Of a DNA stretch of 9,049 nucleotides, positions 1-5,601 are shown piece by piece. A program made the position numbers and the translations under genes. The DNA comes from Ignavibacteria bacterium UBA2333 (lineage in GTDB: Bacteria; Bacteroidota; Ignavibacteria; Kapaibacteriales; Kapaibacteriaceae): the NCBI GenBank assembly GCA_002344895.1, contig DDUR01000008.1, forward strand, positions 1 to 9,049. The letters are read 5' to 3'. The notes under the pieces are model-generated. The model was given only the letters and a program-made list of their open reading frames with translations, had not been told where the DNA came from and ran no database searches. Within the stretch, counting starts at the first letter, position 1. The number at the start of each line of letters is the position of its first letter.

Positions 1-1
1 G

Positions 2-271
2 CCGAAGAAACAGAAGTCAGACCCCAGAAACTACAAGTTTTTTTCAAAGGAAGAAATGGCTCGACGTTTAGGAGTAACTGTTGACAAATACCATCACGCG
101 ATAAAAAAGAGAATCGTGAAAGACCATAAGGCGATTCTAAACAAGAAGCGCGGACTCGATAATCCAGATATTGGGGTTGACGATGCAGGTAACGTTGTTT
201 TTAAGGATCTTCGAGATGGCAGCACCATTCCGACGAACACACCACTTTCAAAGTACCATGCACGACCATGA
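2..271 (+). CDS. C-terminal toxin tip of a polymorphic toxin, 5' end outside the window
   Basis: The reading frame is open from the first complete codon, so the gene begins upstream; the ATG at 56 is internal. The visible 89 residues have a short basic linker (PKKQKSDPRNYKFF), then a helical stretch KEEMARRL, a YHHAIKK motif, a lysine-rich helix, and a beta-rich end with NPDIGVD, GNVVFKD and TNTPLSKY. The paired His and Lys followed by a small beta sheet is what one expects of a compact RNase-like toxin domain, but I cannot assign a named Ntox family; that function is inference. The stop overlaps the next gene's start as ATGA (268-271), the usual coupling of a toxin to its immunity protein. 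A second version, about 45% identical over the shared 66 residues, lies at 3870-4190. Confidence 0.8.
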   Translation, partial: PKKQKSDPRNYKFFSKEEMARRLGVTVDKYHHAIKKRIVKDHKAILNKKRGLDNPDIGVDDAGNVVFKDLRDGSTIPTNTPLSKYHARP

Positions 272-657
272 TTAAAGTTGACTGGGATCTAGAGCTCTAT
301 GGGAGAGACCTCACGATTGATGCAATACGCAAACATGTCGGAGAACTAACGATTGTCGAGGCCTCCAAAAGGGGTGATATTGACGATGTTCGTACCCAGT
401 CGGTTAACGAGGAAGGGTACGTTTGGTTGGAAGGTCAGCCTGAAGATATTGTACAATTCTGTGAGACTATTACTTCCCTAGGTATACGTCGGAACCTTCG
501 TCTCGATCTACGATTGGTTGTATCGATATATCACACCGAAGACTATCGTTTCGTTGTTGATCCGTCGATCCTGCGACGATTTGCAGATCTTGAAATGAAT
601 ATTGGTGTTTCGTTTGTCGATATGACTTCGAGTATGAATCTCGATGTTGAGTCGTAA
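268..657 (+). CDS. DUF4279-like immunity protein (copy A1)
   Basis: This 129-residue acidic, soluble protein has no signal peptide or membrane segment. The N-terminus LELYGRDLTIDAIRKHVG, the KRGD motif near residue 37, the W-L-EG strand near residues 53-56 and the late RRFADLEMNIGVS segment match the plan of the DUF4279 family: an IxGxxLdpd...KGD...W start and an ...LA.L...LG... end. DUF4279 proteins are common next to polymorphic toxins. It starts inside the stop codon of the toxin tip (ATGA), so translation is probably coupled, and the likely job is to bind and neutralise that tip in the cytoplasm. A paralogue at 4194-4571 follows the second toxin copy. The family call is from memory of the pattern; the role is inferred from position. 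Confidence 0.75.
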   Translation: MIKVDWDLELYGRDLTIDAIRKHVGELTIVEASKRGDIDDVRTQSVNEEGYVWLEGQPEDIVQFCETITSLGIRRNLRLDLRLVVSIYHTEDYRFVVDPSILRRFADLEMNIGVSFVDMTSSMNLDVES

Positions 658-715
658 TGGTGAAAAAACGAGAACAACCCACAGGCCTTACACTCCTTCC
701 CTGGAAGTAAAGAAT

Positions 716-1126
716 ATGATTGAACCAGTTTGCGTGGCCGAAATCTTTGGTGAGAACTTCAAACTCAAAAAGTCCGATCCGTTGATTCGTGGCTTTAAAT
801 TGAAGGTATCCAAAGGAAGTGCTCATGAACGGACCCGTCGTACACCAGCCGTTGGTGAGAATCCTGAGCATTGTACGACTGTGGAAGGTAAGATTACGAG
901 CTTGATTCGTTTCCTGGAGAAGCTCATGGCCCATACAAGTGCAAGTGACGTGAGTGAGGTGTTCTTCACCGAGATCCTGTACTATAATGGCCAGTGTAAC
1001 ACGTACTACAAGGTTCACGAGTTAGCAAAGCTTGCAAAGATGGGTATATCGTTAGGGGTCACGAGTGAGCTTGACGAATCAATCCAGATAGAGTTCTCTG
1101 CACATGAGCTGAAAATTGCACGGTAG
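716..1126 (+). CDS. Second immunity-like protein of the cassette, distant DUF4279 type (copy B1)
   Basis: I take the start at ATG 716 because the paralogue at 4906 begins with the same residues (MIEPVCVAEIFGENF) and DNA identity begins at that codon; the frame also extends upstream to a TTG at 644, but those codons are not shared. The product is 136 residues and soluble. The N-terminal half carries KVSKGSAHERTRRTP and NPEHCTTVEG; the C-terminal half has ILYYNGQCN and LAKMGISLGVTSE. The order of features (strand, KG motif, FLEKL helix, late LA...GI.LG segment) resembles the neighbour at 268-657, so both may be members of one broad fold. It lies 58 bases after that gene on the same strand. Probable second immunity factor; function inferred only. 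Confidence 0.75.
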   Translation: MIEPVCVAEIFGENFKLKKSDPLIRGFKLKVSKGSAHERTRRTPAVGENPEHCTTVEGKITSLIRFLEKLMAHTSASDVSEVFFTEILYYNGQCNTYYKVHELAKLAKMGISLGVTSELDESIQIEFSAHELKIAR

Positions 1127-1195
1127 AATGGGTCAGTCACGTATCAAGACGTTAACAGTAATGGGAAAGTCGTAACCCTAGTCTTCCTCAATTGA

Positions 1196-1321
1196 GACTT
1201 CGCCCCATACTTCTACGTGCCTAACAGACCCTTTACATTGCCTTTCAGGATACCATGCCTGGCAGCGTCGCACTACGTTGAGTAACTTGTCGAAAAAGCA
1301 CAAGAGCGATTAGTCAAGTAA
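1196..1321 (+). pseudogene. Possible decayed protein tail in front of the Imm26-like gene
   Basis: One frame reads as plausible protein from 1196 (FAPYFYVPNRPF, then ASHYVE), is broken by a TAA at 1283-1285, and continues as LVEKAQERLVK to a TAA at 1319-1321, 11 bases before the next gene. The charged helical tail just before an immunity gene is what a decaying toxin tip would leave. There is no start codon, and I recognise no family. It may be chance. The rest of 1127-1332 shows no other gene. Confidence 0.3.
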
Positions 1322-1332
1322 ATTCGATTCCT

Positions 1333-1848
1333 ATGGCATCAATGCCCCCTAACAAACCCAAACGCGTCGTGACCAAGATTGGTGATGTGTTTGAAGTGCC
1401 AATCAGCGAGACCGAGAAGAAGTACTTTCAGTTAATTGCGTTTGACCTGACAATGCTCAATAGTGACGTCATACGGGCTTTTAAGCTCGTTGTGCCGTTA
1501 GATGAGTCTCCCAAGATCGCCGACATTCTTGCGAGCGGTGTGGAGTTCTACGCACATTGCGTAACGAGCTGGGGTGTGAAGGATGGATCGTGGTCTAAGA
1601 TTGGCAAGAGTCAAGACATAGGAAGTCTTGATCATATTCTGTTCCGTGATTCATCCGACGTGGGTAATCCGCAAGTTAAGGTATCACATAAATGGTCGGT
1701 TTGGCGAATCAATGAGGACGCCGTTCGCGTTGGAAAGCTCCAAGGAGAGAATCGAAATGCCGAGATTGGAGTCGTGTTCCCATGCATCAGTATCGTCGAG
1801 CGCATGAAAAATGGATATTATACCATAGCATATCCATCGTTCGAATGA
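1333..1848 (+). CDS. Imm26-like immunity protein
   Basis: The product is 171 residues, with no signal peptide or membrane segment. The N-terminus KPKRVVTKIGDVFEVPI matches the KxGDvFxIPL opening typical of Imm26-type immunity proteins. Further marks are KKYFQLIAFD near residue 30, YAHCVTSWGV near residue 73, ILFRDSSDVGNP near residue 102, and WSVWRI and IGVVFPC near the end. ATG 1333 and ATG 1342 are both possible starts; no clear ribosome site separates them. No intact toxin gene lies upstream, only the possible scrap at 1196-1321, so this looks like a retained orphan immunity gene. Forty-eight bases of its 5' end recur at 1881-1928. The family call is moderately sure: the opening motif fits best, while the rest is more divergent. 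Confidence 0.7.
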   Translation: MASMPPNKPKRVVTKIGDVFEVPISETEKKYFQLIAFDLTMLNSDVIRAFKLVVPLDESPKIADILASGVEFYAHCVTSWGVKDGSWSKIGKSQDIGSLDHILFRDSSDVGNPQVKVSHKWSVWRINEDAVRVGKLQGENRNAEIGVVFPCISIVERMKNGYYTIAYPSFE

Positions 1849-1880
1849 AAAACGCATCTCATCATGCCTGAAACACTTCA

Positions 1881-1928
1881 CCCCTAACAAACCCAAACGA
1901 GTCGTAACGAAGATTGGGGATGTGTTTG
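1881..1928 (+). repeat. Truncated duplicate of the Imm26-like gene's 5' end
   Basis: These 48 bases match 1346-1393 at 44 positions. Translated in the matching frame they give PNKPKRVVTKIGDVF, the same residues as the intact gene, then switch to unrelated sequence ending at TGA 1978-1980. Three of the four differences leave the protein unchanged and the fourth (C to A in CGC/CGA) is also silent, so the copy diverged under selection on the protein before it was cut. It has no usable start in frame. It marks a former tandem second copy of the gene. Confidence 0.85.
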
Positions 1929-1973
1929 TCAGAGAGTTGAGTTTAAGGCCAAAATCAATCCGTAAGGTGAGTC

Positions 1974-2162
1974 ATGAATGACATACAAGATCAACTTGTA
2001 CATGTCGCTCAGGCGATAATCGATGAAAAGATAGACCTCATACTCGGTTGCCGAGAGATCGACAGGCTGCGTAGCCACACACGACTGATCTGCGGTGCGT
2101 CAAACGTGCGCTGCAACAGATTCCGTGCCTATGAGAACGACGTAGAGGTGGCCGTCGCGTGA
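1974..2162 (+). CDS. Small soluble protein, unrecognised or truncated
   Basis: This 62-residue product starts at ATG 1974 behind a purine-rich AAGG (1964-1967). The first half, VHVAQAIIDEKIDLILGC followed by REIDRLRSH, is an amphipathic helix pair that recalls the opening of a family of small uncharacterised proteins (the AIIDG.I.LIEGCR.I..LR pattern, as in DUF2489-type proteins) often found near toxins. In those, a longer C-terminal half follows; here the tail is arginine- and cysteine-containing and does not resemble it, so the gene may be truncated or frameshifted near base 2070. It begins inside the frame of the duplicated Imm26-like scrap. Function unknown; an immunity role is only suggested by place. 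Confidence 0.45.
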   Translation: MNDIQDQLVHVAQAIIDEKIDLILGCREIDRLRSHTRLICGASNVRCNRFRAYENDVEVAVA

Positions 2163-2224
2163 CGGTACCTGTGCTTCTAAGAGTCTCACGTGCAAGCCTT
2201 ACGTATCAAGTACTCAACCGTTTT

Positions 2225-2327
2225 GCGTGATACGCGCATACCGCCCCGGTGCCGCGTCTCCATCGCATCGTCGAGCTACTTTGCTGCTCGCGACATCGGG
2301 AGCTTCCGCCCGAACACGCGTGATACG
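2225..2327. repeat. Ten-base direct repeat GCGTGATACG, 93 bases apart
   Basis: The word GCGTGATACG occurs at 2225-2234 and again at 2318-2327. The spacing is a multiple of three, and both copies place a TGA in the same frame of the putative remnant that follows. The 2163-2415 stretch is richer in GC than its neighbours and holds no convincing complete gene. Confidence 0.5.
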
Positions 2328-2419
2328 GCCGTTACTCTGATGGAACCGTGTCAGCACCGTACCACGTGATTGATGTAGTAAATTCAATGAATCTACTCGT
2401 AAGGAGGATGCCAACGTGA
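2324..2419 (+). pseudogene. Possible protein-tail remnant coupled to the EF-Tu-like gene
   Basis: From 2324 a frame reads YGRYSDGTVSAPYHV and continues to a TGA at 2417-2419 that overlaps the GTG start of the next gene (GTGA). Going further upstream in the same frame, RHRELPPEHA precedes a TGA at 2321-2323, which differs from an arginine codon by one base, so a nonsense mutation in a longer gene is possible. The four-base overlap is the arrangement seen between toxin tips and immunity genes elsewhere in this window. I recognise no family, and the frame is short enough to be chance. Confidence 0.35.
2401..2407 (+). promoter_or_regulatory. Strong Shine-Dalgarno deciding a GTG start
   Basis: AAGGAGG is a full match to the anti-Shine-Dalgarno core and lies eight bases before GTG 2416. 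It is the best ribosome site in the window and fixes the unusual start codon of the EF-Tu-like gene. It also shows that the host uses standard Shine-Dalgarno initiation. Confidence 0.85.
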
Positions 2420-2736
2420 GTGTTCGTGCATTGTTGACATGGAACAGTTCTGAAGACGGCGGCAGAAAGTGTTTGCCGACCGGCCCAACGTATTCCACTG
2501 TTGCGAGATTTGATCTACAGGAGAACTGGCGTGAAGAGGCGTGGAGTCTATGGATAGACTTCGAAGAGAGTCCGAAACTTGAAACACCTCAGAAGGTGAA
2601 AGTTCGCTTTCTGCTGGATGGTCCACAAATCTTACTGTCGGTCGGAAGCAGGTTCGCACTATATGAGGGAAGTAGAGTTGTTGCGCGAGGCGAAGTTGTT
2701 GAAGTATGCGCAGACGAGCAATCGTACGGTTCTTGA
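2416..2736 (+). CDS. Stand-alone EF-Tu domain-3-like beta-barrel protein
   Basis: This 106-residue protein starts at GTG with an excellent ribosome site. The C-terminus reads VGSRFALYEGSRVVARGEVV, which lines up with the GxRFAIREGxRTVGAGVV strand pair ending domain 3 of elongation factor Tu. The N-terminus LLTWNSSEDGGRK lines up with the LxKEEGGRHTP start of the same domain, where EF-Tu meets the tRNA acceptor stem. The GTPase domain and domain 2 are absent. Small lone domain-3-like proteins are known as a family, but their role is not settled. Set among immunity genes, it may itself be an immunity factor, for example a decoy for a toxin that works on tRNA with EF-Tu; that is inference. No partner toxin is intact nearby. 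Confidence 0.75.
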   Translation: MSVRALLTWNSSEDGGRKCLPTGPTYSTVARFDLQENWREEAWSLWIDFEESPKLETPQKVKVRFLLDGPQILLSVGSRFALYEGSRVVARGEVVEVCADEQSYGS

Positions 2737-3007
2737 CTACACATGCTTGGGGTGGGATTTCACTTTACGTTGAGAATCGGTCGGTCTGAGATGCCAATAC
2801 CAAAGACGAGTAACTAAGACTATCTTGAACGAGTACGATACGGTCAGGTTGTTATCCAAATATTGTTATTGTACAGTCATTGGAAGTGGCGTTCGCTACA
2901 ACCCTGAGAATGAAGCGGTCGGATAACAACGGCCGTTCTGGCTTTGGATGACACGTCGCTGACTGCCGTATCATCTCCCTCTCACTTACTCCAGCATCTA
3001 CACGTAG
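2737..3007. other. No gene seen; contains a 10-base inverted repeat
   Basis: I see no convincing reading frame here on either strand. A perfect inverted repeat, GTTGTTATCC at 2848-2857 and GGATAACAAC at 2921-2930, encloses 63 bases, and each arm is preceded by CGGTC. The arms are far apart for a terminator and have no T-run, so this is either a paired binding site or debris of a mobile element. Confidence 0.4.
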
Positions 3008-3295
3008 AATGCCTACGGCATCACTAGCATCAACTCACTGTTTGTATACTCAGGTATGGAGGCATCGGTATCTTCTGGTAGTGTGTTGGAATTGGTGCGG
3101 ACAGTACCTGAATACATGAATAGCGTTCGCGCATACGAGGGAAACCACGAGAAGCCACGCGTGCACGTGGATTCGATGGGAACAAACTGACGGCGTATCG
3201 GTCCTGGGACGTGGTCTAACTCAAAACCGTGTTGTTATTGGTTCAAGATAGATTTTACAGGATGTTTGCCATCGGTAATCAAAAAGACGCAATGA
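3008..3295 (+). pseudogene. Decayed toxin tip in front of the Imm40-like gene
   Basis: One frame is open from 3008 to 3295 except for a TGA at 3188-3190. Before the stop it reads YEGNHEKPRVHVDSMGTN and directly after it RRIGPG. That order, an HxHV-type strand followed by G, then RIGxxG, recalls the C-terminal tip of a recurrent polymorphic-toxin type with (P)HVHV...RIGxNG..., though I cannot name it; the first His of HVHV is Arg here. The frame ends in VIKKTQ at a TGA (3293-3295) that overlaps ATG 3292 of the Imm40-like gene. An internal ATG at 3056 would give only a 44-residue product. I read it as a toxin tip killed by a nonsense change and further erosion (the segment after RIGPG is short and cysteine-rich). 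Confidence 0.45.
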
Positions 3296-3684
3296 GCCAA
3301 ATGATGACAAACGATCCCCGTGATCCAAACGACATTCGATCAATTGGTATTGATCTTGCGCCGTGGGGTACCTATGGTTGGGCCTTAACGCTACACCAAT
3401 CAATGGACATTCTCGATCAGTTCTTTCAACGTGGTGTACCAGTGTTAGGCGGAGACGTGATCTATCTGATTGATAACGATTTTCGATACCTTGGCGACAA
3501 CTGGACCTGTAACCCAATCGATGGTGAGTCACATGAAGTTTTTGTCGAGCGGAGCATAAACAGATCGAGAGGATACATACAGAACTACCCTGAACCAATG
3601 GTTGGGAAAGCATACTTTGTTATTGTACCTGATCAGCCGCCGAATCCACATAAGGACTGGTCGGACTGGTTGCCGACATATTAA
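3292..3684 (+). CDS. Imm40-like immunity protein
   Basis: From ATG 3292 the product has 130 residues, cytosolic. Diagnostic marks in order: WALTLHQSMDILDQF, VPVLGGDVIYLIDN, a DNWTC motif, DGESHEVFVERSI, RGYIQNYPEP and AYFVIVP. This matches the Imm40 plan (WaL...A...l......PvlGGDVy....DNWy....geS...y..rS...a..YI..Y). The start is uncertain: GTG 3229, ATG 3262, 3292 and 3301 share the frame. I prefer 3292 because it overlaps the stop of the upstream remnant as ATGA and because homologues begin shortly before the WAL motif. The last 15 residues are rich in Pro and Trp. Its natural partner appears to be the broken tip at 3008-3295, leaving an immunity gene without an active toxin. Confidence 0.8.
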   Translation: MSQMMTNDPRDPNDIRSIGIDLAPWGTYGWALTLHQSMDILDQFFQRGVPVLGGDVIYLIDNDFRYLGDNWTCNPIDGESHEVFVERSINRSRGYIQNYPEPMVGKAYFVIVPDQPPNPHKDWSDWLPTY

Positions 3685-3765
3685 CGACAGGCACGTTGAT
3701 GTCAATCGTGAAGATTGATGGTATCTCGCAGACGTTCGCAAAGTGCCTTGGCGGGTAGCCGTACG

Positions 3766-3863
3766 TCTGGCAGAGATAGCCGCCAGAAGGCCGCAAGTGA
3801 TGGTTTAGCCCGCCATATCCAGCGTAGCGGGCGTTTGCAAGTCTCATTGAGCATCAATTGCTC
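3766..3863. repeat. Cluster of three short hairpins before the orphan toxin tip
   Basis: In the gene-free gap 3685-3869 three perfect inverted repeats follow one another: TCTGGC/GCCAGA (3766-3771 and 3782-3787), GCCCGC/GCGGGC (3808-3813 and 3827-3832) and GAGC/GCTC (3849-3852 and 3860-3863). The stretch is more GC-rich than its surroundings and ends where the displaced toxin copy begins. No T-run follows, so a terminator is unlikely. It could be a structured recombination site, a dispersed repeat unit or a small RNA; I cannot tell which. A minus-strand frame (3620-3847) is open across it but overlaps the Imm40-like gene and has no recognisable product. Confidence 0.4.
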
Positions 3864-3869
3864 GGCTGA

Positions 3870-4190
3870 CCTTTAGGTGACCAAGGAAGTCAGCAAGGAT
3901 CTTCCGGTAAAGAAAAGCCAAAGGGGCCGAAATCGGGTGGTGCGGTTGGCAAATCGGGCGGAAATCCTAAATTTCCGTCGAAGGAAGAAATGATACGAAA
4001 GCTGAAAACGACGGAAGATGGGTGGCATTATAAGATTAAAAAGAAGATCATCGATGATCATAAAGACATCCTCAAAGGAGTTAGAAATCCTGATGTTGGG
4101 TTTGATGAAGCTGACAATGTCATTCTTCGGGATCGCCAGACAGGAAAAACATTCCGAACTGATACACCAATTAACATATACGAGGACTAA
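3870..4190 (+). CDS. Orphan toxin tip with Gly/Lys-rich linker, no start codon (copy 2)
   Basis: The frame is open from just after a TGA at 3867-3869 and codes for 106 residues. It begins directly with a low-complexity linker (GDQGSQQGSSGKEKPKGPK and a second Gly/Lys run), then PSKEEMIRKL, WHYKIKKKI, NPDVGFDE, DNVILRD and TDTPINIYED. This is the same domain as at 2-271, with the conserved His, IKK, NPD and TP residues kept. There is no start codon before the internal ATG at 3990, which would cut off the linker. Such displaced tips are known downstream of Rhs and CDI genes, where they can recombine into the full-length toxin. DUF4279-like immunity follows three bases after the stop. Confidence 0.75.
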   Translation, partial: PLGDQGSQQGSSGKEKPKGPKSGGAVGKSGGNPKFPSKEEMIRKLKTTEDGWHYKIKKKIIDDHKDILKGVRNPDVGFDEADNVILRDRQTGKTFRTDTPINIYED

Positions 4191-4193
4191 TAC

Positions 4194-4571
4194 ATGATTA
4201 CCAAACACAGTCAGGTTTGGATCTACGGTCGCGATCTCGATGTTGATATGGTCAAAGATCGAGTCAGGAAGTTGACGATAACAGATAGTTACAAACGGGG
4301 CGACCCGACGAAACATCCGATCCGAAAGGTGAGGCAGGAAGGCAGCGTATCACTTGAGGGAGAAGTTGAGGATCTTGTATCGTTCTGTGAAGACATTTTC
4401 TCATCTGAACTACGTCATGTCGTAGAATCAGATGTGCGCTTTACGATCTTGATATTTGACACGAAGGACTTTCGTTACGTTCTGGATCCAGCAATCATGA
4501 AGAGACTTGCTGACCTGGAGATTACCATTGGAGTAACATGTGACGATATAGACGCAAGCGACTGGAAATGA
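4194..4571 (+). CDS. DUF4279-like immunity protein (copy A2)
   Basis: This 125-residue cytosolic protein is the paralogue of 268-657. Shared marks include IYGRDLDVDMVKDRVRKLTI, YKRGD near residue 37, VSLEGEVEDLVSFCEDI, FDTKDFRYVLDP and RLADLEITIGVT. Identity is moderate and spread along the whole length, so the pair split some time ago, in step with the two toxin tips. It starts three bases after the orphan toxin tip's stop instead of overlapping it. Expected to bind the toxin variant at 3870-4190; the different surface of the two pairs would make immunity specific. Family call from pattern, role inferred. Confidence 0.75.
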   Translation: MITKHSQVWIYGRDLDVDMVKDRVRKLTITDSYKRGDPTKHPIRKVRQEGSVSLEGEVEDLVSFCEDIFSSELRHVVESDVRFTILIFDTKDFRYVLDPAIMKRLADLEITIGVTCDDIDASDWK

Positions 4572-4583
4572 TCATGAGGTTAA

Positions 4584-4901
4584 CAGTTTGAGTGCTGGAT
4601 TCTGCAGGATCGGTTTGTTTGGAGGCACATGTTTGGTAACCGGGAATCGGTCCGCATAGTTGCAGCCGTGATGTTTCGGTCAATTGTTCGCATGCAATTC
4701 CGGCGACACGTTTCGACAGGAACTTCTCATGAGAAGCTTTCGGCAAACACAGCGGTTCCAATTCGAACGCCGCGACACCCTCTCCATTCAACAGTTTGAC
4801 AGAGGATGAAGCCTGGTGAACCTCGGTACTACACGACGACACCAACGGATTACACAGTCTATCAAAGGACACCATTCCGAATAGTCAACACACACGGATA
4901 A
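4584..4901 (+). pseudogene. Possible remnant filling the gap between copies A2 and B2
   Basis: A plus-strand frame is open from 4584 to 4901 apart from one TGA (4797-4799). The last part, from ATG 4806, reads MKPGEPRYYTTTPTDYTVYQ and ends with a TAA four bases before the next gene's ATG, a typical place for a toxin tail. A minus-strand frame of 117 codons (4522-4875) also runs through here, so coding direction is not certain and both may be chance. In the first cassette the equivalent gap is only 58 bases, so this 334-base stretch is an insertion in copy 2 or a deletion in copy 1. Confidence 0.25.
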
Positions 4902-4905
4902 AAGA

Positions 4906-5361
4906 ATGATTGAACCAGTTTGCGTCGCCGAAATCTTTGGTGAGAACTTCAAACTCAAAAAGTCCAATCCTTTGATTCGTGGCTTAAAGTTGAAAGTATC
5001 CAAGGGAAGCGCTCATGAACGGACTCGACGTACACCGGCCGTTAGTGAAAACCCGGAACATTGTACGACGGTTGAAGGGGATATTGAAAATGTCATAAGT
5101 TTCCTCGAAAGACTTAGGTCGCATCCGAGCTCAAATCTCGTAAACGAAATCTTCGTCACGGAGATACTGTACTACAACGGACAGTGTAATCAAGCGTATG
5201 ATCATCGTTTGATGGGGCGGTTTGCTGCACTAGGGCTTCCCTTGGGGATCACATGCGAACTAGATGAGTCAATTCAGATAGTGTTTGAGAATGCGGTTTT
5301 CCCCAGTACCAAGGTCCTTGCAGCGCGTCTCGTGAAAAAGCCCGATGCACAAGATCCGTAA
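4906..5361 (+). CDS. Second immunity-like protein of the cassette (copy B2)
   Basis: This 151-residue paralogue of 716-1126 has the same MIEPVCVAEIFGENFKLKKS opening, the KGSAHERTRRTPAV stretch, NPEHCTTVEG, ILYYNGQCN and a late LGLPLGITCELDE. The first 60 bases differ from the other copy at one position only; identity then falls steadily and is low after about base 5090. The C-terminus is about 15 residues longer and ends in a basic LVKKPDAQDP tail. An AT-rich GGATAAAAGA precedes the start, similar to the sequence before copy B1. Soluble, no membrane segment. Its target is unknown; being kept twice in the same order behind the DUF4279-like gene argues that it belongs to the cassette. Confidence 0.75.
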   Translation: MIEPVCVAEIFGENFKLKKSNPLIRGLKLKVSKGSAHERTRRTPAVSENPEHCTTVEGDIENVISFLERLRSHPSSNLVNEIFVTEILYYNGQCNQAYDHRLMGRFAALGLPLGITCELDESIQIVFENAVFPSTKVLAARLVKKPDAQDP

Positions 5362-5601
5362 TCGCCTCCATGTCGTCTGGTTCCTAAAGTAATCGGATCT
5401 CGATGTTGTCTATCTGATCAGCAGAGGTCACGGTGATTCACTCCCGGTATGCGGCCTGATGTAGCAAGTTACTCGCAACTCCATAAGATTACGAAGACAC
5501 GCGGGTTACGCGAGGTTATGTTTCGTTCGTGACGTTGTCTCGCGATACACACGGGACTGCATGCACAGCTTGTCACATATGAGATGTTCCAGGACACATA
5601 A
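5362..5601. other. No gene seen
   Basis: All six frames are broken by stops and I see no RNA gene, terminator or clear promoter in this stretch. It lies between the end of the duplicated cassette and the possible remnant that precedes the lipoprotein-like gene. Confidence 0.5.

Noticed and set aside
470..1018. Long minus-strand reading frame of 182 codons across both immunity genes of the first cassette
   Set aside because: It lies wholly opposite two supported genes that have paralogues elsewhere in the window; it has no ribosome site and no recognisable motifs. It is a shadow frame.
2190..2369. Plus-strand frame of 59 codons starting at GTG 2190
   Set aside because: No ribosome site, composition rich in Arg and Ser, and a competing frame in the same DNA reads better near its end and couples to the next gene.
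2848..2930. Inverted repeat as insertion-sequence ends
   Set aside because: Only 63 bases separate the arms, no transposase is near and no target duplication flanks them, so an insertion sequence is not supported.
3221..3613. Minus-strand frame of 130 codons opposite the Imm40-like gene
   Set aside because: The plus strand carries the full Imm40 motif order; the minus product is rich in Arg, Cys and Ser without pattern.
3766..3832. Rho-independent terminator or CRISPR repeats in the hairpin cluster
   Set aside because: No T-run follows either strong stem, and the hairpins differ in sequence and are not regularly spaced with unique spacers.
3620..3847. Minus-strand frame across the hairpin region with Gly/Tyr-rich product
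   Set aside because: It overlaps the end of the Imm40-like gene, matches no family I know, and the region is better explained by the three inverted repeats. Not wholly excluded.
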